Shown: piece by piece, positions 46,028-56,804 of the stretch
Numbering within the stretch: position 1 is the stretch's first letter
Layout: each line of letters starts with the position of its first letter
From: Streptomyces roseifaciens
GTDB taxonomy: Bacteria > Actinomycetota > Actinomycetes > Streptomycetales > Streptomycetaceae
DNA: 64,000 bases
Assembly (NCBI RefSeq): GCF_001445655.1
Contig: NZ_LNBE01000004.1
Location: 496,001 to 560,000 of the forward strand
Reading direction: 5' to 3'
The notes under the pieces: model-generated
What the model was told of the DNA's origin: nothing
The model's database searches: none
What the model saw: the letters and a program-made list of their open reading frames with translations, nothing else
Translations under genes and position numbers: made by a program

Positions 46028-46411
46028 ATGCGTACGATCCGCACCGCCGCCGCCGTCACGGCCGCGGCCGCCGCGCTGGCCCTGTTCTCCGCGCCCACCG
46101 CGGGCGCCGCGGGCACGGCCGGCAAGGAGCGGCTCGGTACCTGCGCCGCCGGGCAGCTGTGCCTGTGGACGAAGGCCGGCTTCCGCGGGGCGCGCAGCAC
46201 GAGCGAGCTCGCGGACATCGGCATCGAGGACTGCGTGGCCTTACCGGCGGGCGTCAGCGCGGTCTCGCTGGCCAACCGCACGGGGCGCCCCGTCACCACG
46301 TATCAGAGCGCCACGTGCGCGGAGACGGGCGAGTTCGACACGTACCCGTCGGGGACGTGGGTCCCGGAGAGCCCGTACGTCGTCCGGGCGTACAAGGTCT
46401 GGGAGCACTAG
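46028..46411 (+). CDS. secreted peptidase-inhibitor I36-like protein with a TTA codon
   Basis: 127-aa exported protein: signal peptide MRTIRTAAAVTAAAAALALF...AGAA, then a mature domain of about 95 residues with four Cys (GTCAAGQLCLW, EDCVALP, SATCAETG), likely two disulfides. The CLWTKAGFRG start and overall pattern match the I36 peptidase-inhibitor/beta-gamma-crystallin-like family. The ATG is chosen 7 bases after GGGAG. Leucine 72 is encoded by TTA (46241-46243), implying bldA-dependent, developmentally timed expression. Confidence 0.82.
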   Translation: MRTIRTAAAVTAAAAALALFSAPTAGAAGTAGKERLGTCAAGQLCLWTKAGFRGARSTSELADIGIEDCVALPAGVSAVSLANRTGRPVTTYQSATCAETGEFDTYPSGTWVPESPYVVRAYKVWEH

Positions 46412-46426
46412 CTCCCGCCGGAAACG

Positions 46427-46465
46427 CCGGTGCCCCCGGCCAGCATCGCTGGCCGGGGGCACCGG
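46427..46465. terminator. bidirectional terminator between I36-like gene and aceE
   Basis: Perfect 18-bp stem (CCGGTGCCCCCGGCCAGC and complement) with an ATC loop between convergent genes. Confidence 0.88.
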
Positions 46466-46485
46466 TGGTGAAACGGGGTGACCGC

Positions 46486-49218
46486 TTACGCGTCGCCGCC
46501 CGCGGCGCCCGGGTCGGCCGCCGTGACGTCCAGCAGCTGGTAGCGGTCCACCGCCTGCTTCAGCGCGGAGCGGTCCACCTTCCCCTGCTTGGCGAGCTCG
46601 GTGAGCACGGCCAGGACGATCGACTGGGCGTCGATGTGGAAGAAGCGACGTGCCGCGCCACGGGTGTCGGCGAAGCCGAAGCCGTCGGCACCCAGCGACT
46701 GGTACGCACCCGGCACCCAGCGCGAGATCTGGTCCGGAACGGCCCGCATCCAGTCGGACACGGCCACGAACGGGCCCTCGGCGCCCTGGAGCTTCTGCGT
46801 GACGTACGGCACGCGGAGCTCCTCCTCCGGGTGCAGGAGGTTGTGCTCCTCCGTCTCGATGGCGTCCCTGCGCAGCTCGTTCCAGGAGGTCGCCGACCAG
46901 ACGTCCGCCTTGACGTCCCACTCCTCGGCGAGGATCTTCTGGGCCTCGATCGCCCACGGCACCGCGACACCGGAGGCGAGGATCTGGGCCGGGATCGCGC
47001 CCTTCTCGCCCTGCGCGAAGCGGTACAGACCCTTGAGGATGCCCTCGGCGTCCACGTCCGCCGGCTCGGCCGGGTGCTGGATCGGCTCGTTGTAGACGGT
47101 CAGGTAGTAGAAGACGTCCTCGGCGTTCTCGCCGTACATCCGGCGCAGACCGTCCTTGACGATGTGCGCCATCTCGAAGCCGAACGCGGGGTCGTAGGAG
47201 ACGACGCCCGGGTTGGTGGACGCCAGCAGCTGCGAGTGGCCGTCGGCGTGCTGCAGGCCCTCACCGGTCAGGGTGGTGCGACCCGCCGTGGCGCCGAGCA
47301 CGAAGCCGCGCGACAGCTGGTCGGCCATCTGCCAGAACTGGTCGCCCGTGCGCTGGAAGCCGAACATCGAGTAGAAGACGTAGACCGGGATCAGCGGCTC
47401 GCCGTGGGTCGCGTAGGCGGAGCCCGCCGCGATCAGCGAGGCCGTGCAGCCCGCCTCGGAGATGCCGTCGTGCAGCATCTGGCCGGTCGGCGACTCCTTG
47501 TACGCGAGCAGCAGCTCGCGGTCCACGGACTCGTACTGCTGGCCGAGCGGGTTGTAGATCTTGGCCGACGGGAAGAACGCGTCCATGCCGAAGGTGCGGT
47601 ACTCGTCGGGGGCGATCAGCACGAAGCGCTTGCCGATCTCCTTGTCCCGCATGAGGTCCTTCAGGATGCGGACGAACGCCATGGTGGTGGCGATCGACTG
47701 CTGGCCGGAGCCCTTCTTGGCGCTCGCGTAGACCTTGTCCTCCGGGAGGACCAGCGGCTTCGACCGGTCGACACGGGTCGGCACGTAGCCGCCGAGCCCG
47801 TTGCGGCGGTCGTGCATGTACTGGATCTCCTCCGAGTCGCGACCCGGGTGGTAGTACGGCGGCAGGCCGGACTCCAGCTCCTTGTCGGCGATCGGGATGT
47901 GGAGGCGGTCGCGGAAGCGCTTGAGGTCCTCGACCGTGAGCTTCTTCATCTGGTGGGTCGCGTTGCGGCCCTCGAAGTTCGGACCGAGGGTCCAGCCCTT
48001 GACCGTCTGCGCGAGGATCACGGTCGGCTGGCCCTTGTGGGCCTTGGCCGCCGCGTACGCCGCGTAGATCTTCTTGTGGTCGTGACCGCCGCGGCCCAGG
48101 TGCAGGATCTGGTCGTCGGTCATGTTCTCGACCATCTTGCGGAGACGGTGGTCGTCGCCGAAGAAGTGGTCGCGGATGTACGCACCGGTCTCGGTGGCGT
48201 ACGTCTGGAACTGGCCGTCCGGGGTGCTGTTGAGCTTGTTGACCAGGATGCCGTCGCGGTCCTGGGCCAGCAGCGGGTCCCAGGAGCGGTCCCAGACGAG
48301 CTTGATCACGTTCCAGCCGGCGCCGCGGAACTGCGACTCCAGCTCCTGCATGACCTTGCCGTTGCCGCGGACCGGGCCGTCGAGGCGCTGCAGGTTGCAG
48401 TTGACGACGAAGGTCAGGTTGTCCAGGCCCTCACGGGCGGCGATGGACAGCTGGCCGAGCGACTCCGGCTCGTCCATCTCGCCGTCGCCGAGGAACGCCC
48501 AGACGTGGGACTTGGAGGTGTCGGCGATGCCGCGCGCCTGCATGTAGCGGTTCATGCGGGCCTGGTAGATCGCACCGAGCGGGCCGAGGCCCATCGAGAC
48601 GGTCGGGAACTCCCAGAAGTCCGGCATGAGGCGCGGGTGCGGGTAGCTGGAGAGGCCGTAGGGGGCCTTGGACTTCTCCTGGCGGAAGGAGTCCAGGTTC
48701 CGCTCGGACAGCCGGTCCAGGAGGAACGCGCGGGCGTAGATGCCCGGGGAGGCGTGACCCTGGAAGAAGATCTGGTCGCCGCCGTCGCCCTCGTCCTTGC
48801 CGCGGAAGAAGTGGTTGAAGCCCACGTCGTACAGCGAGGCGGAGGAGGCGAAGGTGGCGATGTGGCCGCCGACGCCGATGCCGGGGCGCTGGGCACGGGA
48901 GACCATCACGGCCGCGTTCCAGCGGGTCGCGTTGAGGATCTTGCGCTCGATCTCCTCGTTGCCGGGGAAGAACGGCTCGTCCTTGGTCGCGATCGTGTTG
49001 ACGTAGTCCGTGCTGCGCATCTCGGGCACCGCGACGCGCTTCTCGCGTGCGCGCTCGATCAGGCGAAGCATGAGGTAGCGGGCACGTTCCCGGCCTCGCT
49101 CATCGACGGCTGCGTCGAGCGAGTCGAGCCACTCCTGGGTCTCTTCGGGATCGAAGTCCGGGACCTGGCTGGGAAGGCCGCCAATGATGATCGGGTTGCG
49201 ATCGGATCCGGAAGCCAC
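46486..49218 (-). CDS. aceE: pyruvate dehydrogenase E1 component, homodimeric type
   Basis: 910-aa thiamine-diphosphate enzyme that decarboxylates pyruvate and acetylates the E2 lipoyl domain. The ThDP motif [13 protein letters not shown]...VVNCN (about residues 235-265), [13 protein letters not shown] and [14 protein letters not shown] are characteristic. I start at the GTG giving [18 protein letters not shown], preceded by AAGGA; the frame extends 13 codons further but lacks family similarity. Actinomycetes pair this AceE with E2/E3 encoded elsewhere in a shared complex with 2-oxoglutarate dehydrogenase. Confidence 0.96.
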   Translation of the reverse strand: MASGSDRNPIIIGGLPSQVPDFDPEETQEWLDSLDAAVDERGRERARYLMLRLIERAREKRVAVPEMRSTDYVNTIATKDEPFFPGNEEIERKILNATRWNAAVMVSRAQRPGIGVGGHIATFASSASLYDVGFNHFFRGKDEGDGGDQIFFQGHASPGIYARAFLLDRLSERNLDSFRQEKSKAPYGLSSYPHPRLMPDFWEFPTVSMGLGPLGAIYQARMNRYMQARGIADTSKSHVWAFLGDGEMDEPESLGQLSIAAREGLDNLTFVVNCNLQRLDGPVRGNGKVMQELESQFRGAGWNVIKLVWDRSWDPLLAQDRDGILVNKLNSTPDGQFQTYATETGAYIRDHFFGDDHRLRKMVENMTDDQILHLGRGGHDHKKIYAAYAAAKAHKGQPTVILAQTVKGWTLGPNFEGRNATHQMKKLTVEDLKRFRDRLHIPIADKELESGLPPYYHPGRDSEEIQYMHDRRNGLGGYVPTRVDRSKPLVLPEDKVYASAKKGSGQQSIATTMAFVRILKDLMRDKEIGKRFVLIAPDEYRTFGMDAFFPSAKIYNPLGQQYESVDRELLLAYKESPTGQMLHDGISEAGCTASLIAAGSAYATHGEPLIPVYVFYSMFGFQRTGDQFWQMADQLSRGFVLGATAGRTTLTGEGLQHADGHSQLLASTNPGVVSYDPAFGFEMAHIVKDGLRRMYGENAEDVFYYLTVYNEPIQHPAEPADVDAEGILKGLYRFAQGEKGAIPAQILASGVAVPWAIEAQKILAEEWDVKADVWSATSWNELRRDAIETEEHNLLHPEEELRVPYVTQKLQGAEGPFVAVSDWMRAVPDQISRWVPGAYQSLGADGFGFADTRGAARRFFHIDAQSIVLAVLTELAKQGKVDRSALKQAVDRYQLLDVTAADPGAAGGDA

Positions 49219-49697
49219 GCTGTTCCTTCGCTGTTCGGTCGTGGTCGTGCTCTGCACGCGATGTTGCTGCGCACGCGGTCAAATATTGCTCTGCTTTATG
49301 TCGCGCCGGTCCCATCGTGGACCGCGGCGGCGGAAACGTCATCTCTACTGGGCGGTAACCACCACTGGTGAGACGAAGCAGCGTTTGTCGGTCGCCCGGG
49401 GCGGCCAAATCGCAACCTTACGCCCCCAAAGGAGGTTCCCTGTGTACGGCTGTTCGGGGTCGGCCCGGGTCATCACATGGAGTAACTTCGCAAAACCGGC
49501 AAAGTTCTGTGTTGTGAATCACTTGCCCCTCCTGCCTCATGGTTGGAGTTGCCATAGGACGTCCCCGTCCGTCAACGTTTCGGCGGTCCCGATGGCCGGG
49601 TACTTGCGCGATCCGTCCGTCACGTGTGGACTACGCCCATCGTTTCGCGTACGCGCGAGGCGAATGAAACGTCTCGAAGGATGACAGGAGGAAATCC
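49219..49697. promoter_or_regulatory. divergent control region of aceE and the DUF3052 gene
   Basis: A 479-bp gap, less GC-rich than the genes. It contains two dyads: AACTT-AAGTT (49483-49506, flanked by CGC/GGC) and CGTTTC-GAAACG (49641-49671, with an inner TTCGC/GGCGAA). The second is about 30 bp before the DUF3052 start. No gene or RNA is evident in the gap. An operator for a pyruvate-metabolism regulator may lie here, but the factor is unknown. Confidence 0.5.
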
Positions 49698-50120
49698 GTG
49701 AGCGCGACCGCGGACCACGCGGAGGAGCGGACCAATCCGGCTGCAAGGCTGGGTTTCGAGCCCGGGCAGGTGGTCCAGGAGATCGGTTACGACGACGACG
49801 TCGATCATGATCTCCGTGAAGGTATCGAGTCCATCATCGGCCAGGACCTCGTTGACGAGGACTATGACGACGTGGCCGACGTCGTCCTGCTGTGGTTCCG
49901 GGATGAGGACGGAGACCTCACGGACGCGCTGGTGGACGCCATCGGTCTGCTCGAGGACGGCGGCAACATCTGGCTGCTGACGCCCAAGACCGGCCGCGAC
50001 GGCTACATCGAGCCGAGCGACATCCAGGACGCCGCGCAGACCGCCGGGCTCTCCCAGACGAAGAGCATCAGCGTGGCCAAGGACTGGACCGGCACCCGTC
50101 TGGCCGCCCCCAAGCGCTAG
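49698..50120 (+). CDS. DUF3052 family protein
   Basis: 140-aa acidic cytoplasmic protein starting MSATADHAEERTNPAARLGF. Conserved features are a cluster of Asp/Glu (GYDDDVDHDLREGIE, EDYDDVADVVLLWFRDEDGD) and WLLTPKTGRDGYIEPSDIQDAA. Family widespread in actinomycetes, often next to aceE; function unknown, some members affect antibiotic production or development. AGGAGG site before a GTG start. Ends at a hairpin. Confidence 0.88.
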   Translation: MSATADHAEERTNPAARLGFEPGQVVQEIGYDDDVDHDLREGIESIIGQDLVDEDYDDVADVVLLWFRDEDGDLTDALVDAIGLLEDGGNIWLLTPKTGRDGYIEPSDIQDAAQTAGLSQTKSISVAKDWTGTRLAAPKR

Positions 50121-50162
50121 GAACGCCGCCGGCCCCCGGGCCCGCCGCCGGAAGAGCCGCCG

Positions 50163-50199
50163 CCGCGCCCCCCGACAGCACAGCTGCCGGGGGGCGCGG
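50163..50199 (+). terminator. terminator after the DUF3052 gene
   Basis: 12-bp GC-rich stem CCGCGCCCCCCG/CGGGGGGCGCGG with a 13-base loop. Confidence 0.75.
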
Positions 50200-50304
50200 T
50201 GCATCGCGGGGGGCGCACAGTGACACACTGGGCGCCCTACCCGCCGGTGGCCGGGTCCGGGCGCGGACCCCGGGCCGGCCCCTGCCGAGATGAGGGATGC
50301 GAAC

Positions 50305-50763
50305 ATGGCGATCGAGGTCGGCACCAAGGCTCCGGACTTCGCGTTGAGGAACCAGCACGGCGAGACCGTCCGGCTCTCCGACTACCGCGGTGAGAAGAAC
50401 GTCGTCCTGCTCTTCTACCCCTTCGCCTTCACCGGCGTGTGCACCGGCGAGCTGTGCGCCCTGCGCGACGAGCTGCCGAAGTTCGTCAACGACGACGTCC
50501 AGCTGCTCGCCGTCTCCAACGACGCCCCGTTCTCGCTGCGCGTCTTCGCCGAGCAGGAGGGCCTCACCTACCCGCTGCTCTCCGACTTCTGGCCGCACGG
50601 CGACGTCAGCCGCGCCTACGGCGTCTTCGACGAGGAGAAGGGCTGCGCGGTGCGCGGCACCTTCATCATCGACAAGGAGGGCGTCGTGCGCTGGACCGTC
50701 GTCAACGGCCTGCCCGACGCGCGTGACCTGGACGAGTACACCAAGGCGCTCGCAGCTCTCTGA
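50305..50763 (+). CDS. ahpE: peroxiredoxin, AhpE type
   Basis: 152-aa thiol peroxidase. The peroxidatic Cys is in PFAFTGVCTGELCALRDE (about residue 46), with a second Cys five residues on; the catalytic Arg is in GCAVRGTFIIDKEG. Matches the mycobacterial AhpE group that reduces peroxynitrite and fatty-acid hydroperoxides. The ATG is chosen for GAGGG at 8 bases. Immediately upstream of the Ter locus, consistent with a stress role. Confidence 0.92.
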   Translation: MAIEVGTKAPDFALRNQHGETVRLSDYRGEKNVVLLFYPFAFTGVCTGELCALRDELPKFVNDDVQLLAVSNDAPFSLRVFAEQEGLTYPLLSDFWPHGDVSRAYGVFDEEKGCAVRGTFIIDKEGVVRWTVVNGLPDARDLDEYTKALAAL

Positions 50764-50883
50764 GCAAGAAGTATGTAATCGGTGGGAACCGGTCACTAGG
50801 ATCCACACGTTGACCGGATGCCATCGCACACCGGGGGCGCAGGCGGAGCCCTACCCCCTCGAACTCGAACCAATGGAGGACTC

Positions 50884-51459
50884 GTGGGAGTCAGTCTCAG
50901 CAAGGGCGGCAACGTCTCGCTGACCAAGGCGGCCCCGAACCTGACCGCGGTCATCGTCGGTCTCGGCTGGGACGCCCGTACCACCACCGGTACGGACTTC
51001 GACCTGGACGCCAGCGCACTGCTGACGAACGACCAGGGGAAGGTCGCCAACGACCAGAACTTCGTCTTCTTCAACAACCTCAAGAGCCCCGACGGCTCCG
51101 TCGAGCACCAGGGTGACAACCTCACCGGTGAGGGCGAGGGCGACGACGAGGTCATCAAGGTCAACCTGGCCGGCGTGCCCGCCGATGTCGCCAAGATCGT
51201 GTTCCCGGTCTCGATCTACGAGGCCGAGTCGCGCCAGCAGAGCTTCGGTCAGGTCCGCAACGCGTACATCCGCGTGGTGAACCAGGCCGACAACGCCGAG
51301 CTCGCCCGCTACGACCTCAGCGAGGACGCCTCGACCGAGACCGCCATGGTCTTCGGCGAGCTCTACCGCCACGGCGCGGAGTGGAAGTTCCGCGCCATCG
51401 GCCAGGGTTACGCCTCGGGCCTGCGTGGCATCGCGCAGGACTTCGGCGTCAACGTCTGA
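50884..51459 (+). CDS. terD: TerD-family stress protein
   Basis: 191-aa calcium-binding beta-sandwich protein. Starts [20 protein letters not shown]; the Ca2+ motifs are [10 protein letters not shown] and the acidic [15 protein letters not shown]. TerD proteins are cytoplasmic, form complexes at the membrane with TerC-like proteins and protect against tellurite, phage and metal stress. GTG start with GGAGG upstream. First of two tandem paralogues, followed by a strong hairpin. Confidence 0.94.
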   Translation: MGVSLSKGGNVSLTKAAPNLTAVIVGLGWDARTTTGTDFDLDASALLTNDQGKVANDQNFVFFNNLKSPDGSVEHQGDNLTGEGEGDDEVIKVNLAGVPADVAKIVFPVSIYEAESRQQSFGQVRNAYIRVVNQADNAELARYDLSEDASTETAMVFGELYRHGAEWKFRAIGQGYASGLRGIAQDFGVNV

Positions 51460-51475
51460 CCGACAGGCCATCCGC

Positions 51476-51517
51476 GTCCGGCGCCGCACCCCCGTTCCCG
51501 GGAGTGCGGCGCCGGAC
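51476..51517 (+). terminator. hairpin between the two terD genes
   Basis: Perfect 14-bp inverted repeat GTCCGGCGCCGCAC/GTGCGGCGCCGGAC. It could terminate or attenuate transcription, so the downstream terD may need its own promoter or readthrough. Confidence 0.8.
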
Positions 51518-51576
51518 GTGCACGGTGCCCCCGCTGCCCGAGGGCGCCGGATCTCGACCGGGGAGGAAACAAGATC

Positions 51577-52152
51577 ATGGGCGTCACGCTCGCCAAGGGA
51601 GGCAACGTCTCCCTCTCCAAGGCCGCACCCAACCTCACCAATGTGACGGTCGGTCTCGGCTGGGACGCGCGATCCACCACCGGAGCCCCCTTCGACCTCG
51701 ACGCCAGCGCCCTGCTGTGCGCCACGGGCCGGGTGCTCGGTGACGAGTACTTCGTCTTCTACAACAACCTCAAGAGCCCCGAGGGCTCCGTCGAACACAC
51801 CGGCGACAATCTCACCGGTGAGGGTGACGGCGACGACGAGACGATCCTGGTCGACCTCACCAAGGTCCCGGCCGCCTGCGACAAGATCGTCTTTCCGGTC
51901 AGCATTCACGACGCCGATGCCCGTGGCCAGAGCTTCGGCCAGGTCAGCAATGCCTACATCCGCGTGGTCAACCAGGCCGACGGCACCGAACTCGCCCGCT
52001 ACGACCTCAGCGAGGACGCCTCCAGCGAGACCGCGATGATCTTCGGCGAGGTCTACCGTTACGGCGGCGAATGGAAGTTCCGGGCGGTGGGTCAGGGGTA
52101 CGCGTCGGGCCTGCGCGGCATCGCCCTAGACTTCGGGGTCAACGTTTCGTAA
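51577..52152 (+). CDS. terD: TerD-family stress protein, second paralogue
   Basis: 191-aa protein nearly identical in layout to the upstream Ter[21 protein letters not shown] start, Ca2+ motif [11 protein letters not shown] and [15 protein letters not shown]. It differs by an extra Cys pair (LLCATG, PAACDK). ATG with GGAGGAA upstream. Followed after 49 bp by the membrane partner gene, with which it is probably co-transcribed. Confidence 0.94.
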   Translation: MGVTLAKGGNVSLSKAAPNLTNVTVGLGWDARSTTGAPFDLDASALLCATGRVLGDEYFVFYNNLKSPEGSVEHTGDNLTGEGDGDDETILVDLTKVPAACDKIVFPVSIHDADARGQSFGQVSNAYIRVVNQADGTELARYDLSEDASSETAMIFGEVYRYGGEWKFRAVGQGYASGLRGIALDFGVNVS

Positions 52153-52201
52153 AGCCGCGCACGGCGCGGGGGAAACCCCATAACGAAGGATTGGGTAGCC
52201 A

Positions 52202-53356
52202 GTGCTCCTGAAAACCTTTGGTTGGTCGTTCGCCATCACGGCGGCCGGACTGGCCTTGGCCGGTGTCCTCTGGGGGTGGCAGGGGCTCGCGATCGTCGCG
52301 ATACTGTCCGTCCTCGAGATCTCGCTCTCGTTCGACAACGCGGTCATCAATGCCGGAATCCTCCGGAAGATGAACCCGTTCTGGCAGAAGATGTTCCTGA
52401 CCCTGGGCATCCTCATCGCCGTCTTCGGCATGAGGCTGGTGTTCCCGGTCTTCATCGTCGCCATCACCGCGAAGCTGGGGCCGATCGAAGCGGTCAAGGT
52501 CGCCATTCAGGATCACGACCGGTACGAGGCGCTGGTCACCAGCGCCCACCCGGCCATTGCCGCGTTCGGTGGCATGTTCCTGCTGATGATCTTCCTGGAC
52601 TTCGTCTTCGAGGACCGGGACATCAAGTGGCTCGCCTGGCTGGAGAAGCCGCTCGCCAAGCTCGGCAAGCTGGAGACCCTCTCCATCGTCGTCTCCCTGG
52701 TCATCCTCCTGATCGCCGCCACCACCTTCGCCACCGCCGTCCCGGTGCACGACGGTGAGGGCACGATCGACAAGGCCACCACGGTCCTGCTCGCCGGAAT
52801 CGGCGGTCTGGTGACGTATCTGGTCGTCGGCGGAATCTCCGGCTTCTTCGAGAACCGTCTCGAAGAGGCCGAGGAGGACGAGGAGGACGAGGCCGCGAAG
52901 GATGCGGCGCCCGCCACCGCGAAGCAGGGCAACGGCTCGGTCGTCGGCCTCGCCGGCAAGGCCGCCTTCTTCCTGTTCCTCTACCTCGAGGTCATCGACG
53001 CGTCCTTCTCCTTCGACGGTGTCATCGGCGCCTTCGCCGTCACCAACGACATCTTCGTGATGGCCCTCGGCCTCGGCATCGGCGCCATGTACATCCGGTC
53101 GCTGACGGTCTTCCTCGTCCGCAAGGGGACCCTGGACGACTACGTCTATCTCGAGCACGGCGCGCACTACGCCATCGGTGCCCTCGCCGTCATCCTGCTG
53201 ATCTCCATCAAGCACGAGGTCCCCGAGGTCGTCACCGGTCTCATCGGTGTGGTCCTCATCGGGCTGTCCTTCATGTCCTCCGTGATGCGCAACCGCAAGG
53301 AGGCGGCGGAGGGCAATGGCTCCGGCACCAAGTCGGAAGTCGCTTCCGGCGCCTGA
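52202..53356 (+). CDS. DUF475 (TerC-like) integral membrane protein
   Basis: 384-aa polytopic protein with about nine helices. Two repeated motifs with buried acidic residues mark the TerC/DUF475 fold: ILSVLEISLSFDNAVINAGI (about residues 34-53) and YLEVIDASFSFDGVIGAFAV (about 260-280). A very acidic loop (EEAEEDEEDEAAKDAA) separates the halves. TerC proteins transport or sense metal ions and recruit TerD. GTG start right after the second terD gene. Confidence 0.92.
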   Translation: MLLKTFGWSFAITAAGLALAGVLWGWQGLAIVAILSVLEISLSFDNAVINAGILRKMNPFWQKMFLTLGILIAVFGMRLVFPVFIVAITAKLGPIEAVKVAIQDHDRYEALVTSAHPAIAAFGGMFLLMIFLDFVFEDRDIKWLAWLEKPLAKLGKLETLSIVVSLVILLIAATTFATAVPVHDGEGTIDKATTVLLAGIGGLVTYLVVGGISGFFENRLEEAEEDEEDEAAKDAAPATAKQGNGSVVGLAGKAAFFLFLYLEVIDASFSFDGVIGAFAVTNDIFVMALGLGIGAMYIRSLTVFLVRKGTLDDYVYLEHGAHYAIGALAVILLISIKHEVPEVVTGLIGVVLIGLSFMSSVMRNRKEAAEGNGSGTKSEVASGA

Positions 53357-53521
53357 CCCACGCTTCCGGGGAGTGACCCGCCCTTTCCAGGGTGTGACCC
53401 CTCCCGGGGTGTGACCCTGGCACATTTGAGGAACGCTCTCAGCGGGGCGGTCGTGAGGCTCACCTCACGGCCGCCCCGCGGCAGTTGAGCGGGAATGTGC
53501 AGAAAAAGGGGTGGGGTTCCT
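53357..53521. other. intergenic repeats and hairpin after the DUF475 gene
   Basis: Three copies of a GGGG/AGGG-(A/T)GTGACCC unit (about 53369-53420), followed by a 17-bp near-perfect inverted repeat at 53442-53479 that is probably the terminator of the terD-terD-DUF475 run. No gene seen. Confidence 0.6.
53442..53479 (+). terminator. terminator after the DUF475 gene
   Basis: 17-bp stem GCGGGGCGGTCGTGAGG against CCTCACGGCCGCCCCGC with one T-G pair and a CTCA loop. Confidence 0.75.
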
Positions 53522-54265
53522 ATGGCGGTCTGGGACAGGTTCTTCAGCAACTGGGGGCGCGCGGCCGCGCAGCAGCTCGACTTCGGCGGTGCGCACGGCG
53601 CCGTCGAGCTGACCAAGCGTCATCCCTCGTTCTCGCTCAGCAAGCAGGGGGCGGTCACCGGCAATCTCCGGGTCAACCTCTCCTGGCGGATGCGCACCTC
53701 GGACTTCGGCGACCGGCCCGGCCGCATCCAGGGTCTACGGCACCCCATGCGCAAGTTCCGGCCCGAGATGGTGCAGGCGCAGGGCCCCGCCATGGTGAAC
53801 GTCGACCTCGACCTCGCCTGCATGTACGAGCTCCAGGACGGCGCCAAAGGCGTGGTGCAGCCCCTCGGGAACATACTGGGCAGCATCAACAGCCCGCCGT
53901 ACGTCCAGCTGAGCGGCGACGACAGGTTCGGCTCCGGGTCCGGCGAGACGATCTACATCAACATGGACCACCGTGCCGAGATCAAGCGACTGCTGATCTT
54001 CGTCTACATCTATGACGGCACCCCGGCGTTCGACCGTACGCACGCCACGGTCACGCTCTACCCGGGCAACGGCCCCCGGATCGAGATCGCCCTGGAGGAG
54101 CGCGCACCGGAGGCGCGGTCGTGCGCCGTGGTGATGCTGGAGAACGTCAAGGGCGAGATCATCCTGCGGCGCGAGATGAAGTACGTGTACGGCTTCCAGG
54201 CGGAGCTGGACCGGTTGTACGGGTGGGGGCTGCAGTGGGGGAGGGGGTACAAGACGAAGGTGTGA
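53522..54265 (+). CDS. TerA-like tellurium-resistance family protein
   Basis: 247-aa protein. The first 30 residues (AVWDRFFSNWGRAAAQQLDF) precede a TerD-related beta-sandwich: VDLDLACMYELQDGAKGVVQPLG, SGETIYINMDHRAEIKRLLIFVYIYDG and LENVKGEIILRREMKYV. This pattern matches TerA rather than TerD, where Ca2+-site residues are fewer. Thought to sit in the same membrane-linked complex. ATG placed after a weak GGGG site. Runs in the same direction as the terD genes. Confidence 0.85.
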   Translation: MAVWDRFFSNWGRAAAQQLDFGGAHGAVELTKRHPSFSLSKQGAVTGNLRVNLSWRMRTSDFGDRPGRIQGLRHPMRKFRPEMVQAQGPAMVNVDLDLACMYELQDGAKGVVQPLGNILGSINSPPYVQLSGDDRFGSGSGETIYINMDHRAEIKRLLIFVYIYDGTPAFDRTHATVTLYPGNGPRIEIALEERAPEARSCAVVMLENVKGEIILRREMKYVYGFQAELDRLYGWGLQWGRGYKTKV

Positions 54266-54340
54266 CCGCGCCTTCGCCGGGTGCCGCGCCGACGCGGGTG
54301 CCTCGCGCCCATACGAAGGCGGTCACTCCAACATCTTCAG

Positions 54341-54392
54341 CCGTCCGGCGCTTGAGGACCGGGGTCCGGGGCAGAGCCCCGGGGCGGTGCTG
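54341..54392. repeat. common Streptomyces intergenic palindromic repeat
   Basis: Sequence of the type CGGCGCTTGAGGACCGGGGTCCGGGGCAGAGCCCCGGGG, with the GGGGTCCGGGG/CAGAGCCCCGG hairpin seen in many Streptomyces intergenic regions. Lies between convergent genes and may end transcription of both. Confidence 0.7.
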
Positions 54393-54445
54393 CGGGCAGC
54401 GGTTCGCTGCGGCCGGCGGTTCCCCGCGGCCGGCGGCCCCCGCGG

Positions 54446-55393
<948 letters not shown>

Positions 55394-55634
55394 GTCCGCA
55401 ATCCTGCCCTCCCACGGCTGCGGGGGACAACGCAGGGGGCGGCGGCGGTGGCGACGATCACGAAACCGGCACACGGTGCCCCCGCCGGCTCCCCGTGCCG
55501 ACACTTCGGGGACTCATACGGGGCCCCAGATTTTCATGCACTTGGGGAACTCTTGACCCGTCGCCGGACGTACGATAATCGGCCACACTTCTGCCCGGAC
55601 GAGCCGGTGGGAGGTCGTGGTCACGGGGAGAGTA

Positions 55635-56804
55635 ATGAGGCATTTCGAACACCTTGCGCCCTCAGTGCGGAATGGTCTGTTCCACCGGGAGCCGGTCGCC
55701 TTCGACGCCGGCTCCCCGGCCCGCACGCTCTCCGTCGCCCTCGGCGCCACGCTCTACAGCCCCGGCACGCGGCCGGCCCTCGCCGCGGACATCGCCAAGC
55801 AGGCCGGGCGCGGCGTCGTGTCCATGGTGCTCTGCCTGGAGGACTCCATAGGCGACCAGGACGTCGTCGCCGCCGAGGAGAACCTCGTCCGGCAGTTCAC
55901 CGCGATGGACGCGGCCGGCGGCGGTCCGGTGCCCCTGCTCTTCATCCGTGTGCGCGAGCCCGCCCAGATCACCGATCTCGTGCGGCGGCTCGGGCCCGCC
56001 GTCCGGCTGCTCTCCGGCTTCGTCCTGCCGAAGTTCACCGAGGAGCGGGGCGTGCCCTTCCTGGAGGCGCTCACCGAGGCCGAGGCGGAGTGCGGCCACC
56101 GGCTCTTCGCCATGCCCGTTCTGGAGTCGCCCGAGCTGCTGCACCTGGAGACGCGGCGCGAGGCCCTCGCCGGGATCGCCCGCACCGTCGAGAAGTACCG
56201 CGACCGGGTGCTCGCCCTGCGGCTCGGCGTCACCGACTTCTGCTCCGCGTACGGGCTGCGCCGGGCGCCCGACATGACCGCCTACGACGTCCAGCTCGTC
56301 GCCTCGGTGATCGCCGACGTCGTGAACGTGCTCGGACGGGCCGACGGCACCGGGTTCACCGTCACCGGCCCGGTGTGGGAGTACTTCAGACAGCACGAGC
56401 GGATGTTCAAGCCGCAGCTGCGGCGCACGCCCTTCGCCGGGCCCGCGGAGGAGCTGCGCACCGCCCTCATCCAGCACGACATGGACGGGCTCCTGCGCGA
56501 GATCCAGCTCGACCGGGCGAACGGGCTCCAGGGCAAGACCTGCATCCACCCCTCGCACGTCGCGCCCGTTCACGCCCTGTCCGTCGTCAGCCATGAAGAG
56601 TTCAGCGATGCGCAGGACATCCTGCGGCCGGAACAGGACGGCGGCGGCGTGCTGCGGTCCGCCTACACGAACAAGATGAACGAAGTGAAGCCGCACCGGG
56701 CCTGGGCCGAGCGGATCATGCTGCGCGCCGAGGTGTTCGGCGTCGCGCGGGAGGACGTGAGCTTTGTGGAGCTGCTGGCGGCGAGCGTGGGGGCGGGCGC
56801 GTGA
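55635..56804 (+). CDS. HpcH/HpaI-CitE-like aldolase/lyase of the Ter locus
   Basis: 389-aa TIM-barrel lyase of the HpcH/HpaI-citrate lyase beta clan. Recognisable parts are ALGATLYSPGTRPALA, the metal/substrate stretch VVSMVLCLEDSIGD, the RLGVTDFCSAYGLRR block and KTCIHPSHVAPVHAL at the C-terminus. Predicted to make or break a C-C bond on a small oxo-acid. The start ATG follows GGGGAG. It overlaps the PRTase gene by 4 bases, first of the coupled HpcH-PRTase-HAD run proposed to make a nucleoside-like signal in Ter systems. Confidence 0.88.
   Translation: MRHFEHLAPSVRNGLFHREPVAFDAGSPARTLSVALGATLYSPGTRPALAADIAKQAGRGVVSMVLCLEDSIGDQDVVAAEENLVRQFTAMDAAGGGPVPLLFIRVREPAQITDLVRRLGPAVRLLSGFVLPKFTEERGVPFLEALTEAEAECGHRLFAMPVLESPELLHLETRREALAGIARTVEKYRDRVLALRLGVTDFCSAYGLRRAPDMTAYDVQLVASVIADVVNVLGRADGTGFTVTGPVWEYFRQHERMFKPQLRRTPFAGPAEELRTALIQHDMDGLLREIQLDRANGLQGKTCIHPSHVAPVHALSVVSHEEFSDAQDILRPEQDGGGVLRSAYTNKMNEVKPHRAWAERIMLRAEVFGVAREDVSFVELLAASVGAGA

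Noticed and set aside
46159..49371. A 1070-codon plus-strand frame opposite aceE
   Set aside because: Antisense shadow of a highly conserved gene; the minus strand encodes full-length AceE.
50784..50812. A GGGAAC...GTT promoter of the SigR/SigE type before terD
   Set aside because: The GGGAAC and GTT are 19 bp apart, too far for the usual 16-18 bp spacer, so the match is weak.
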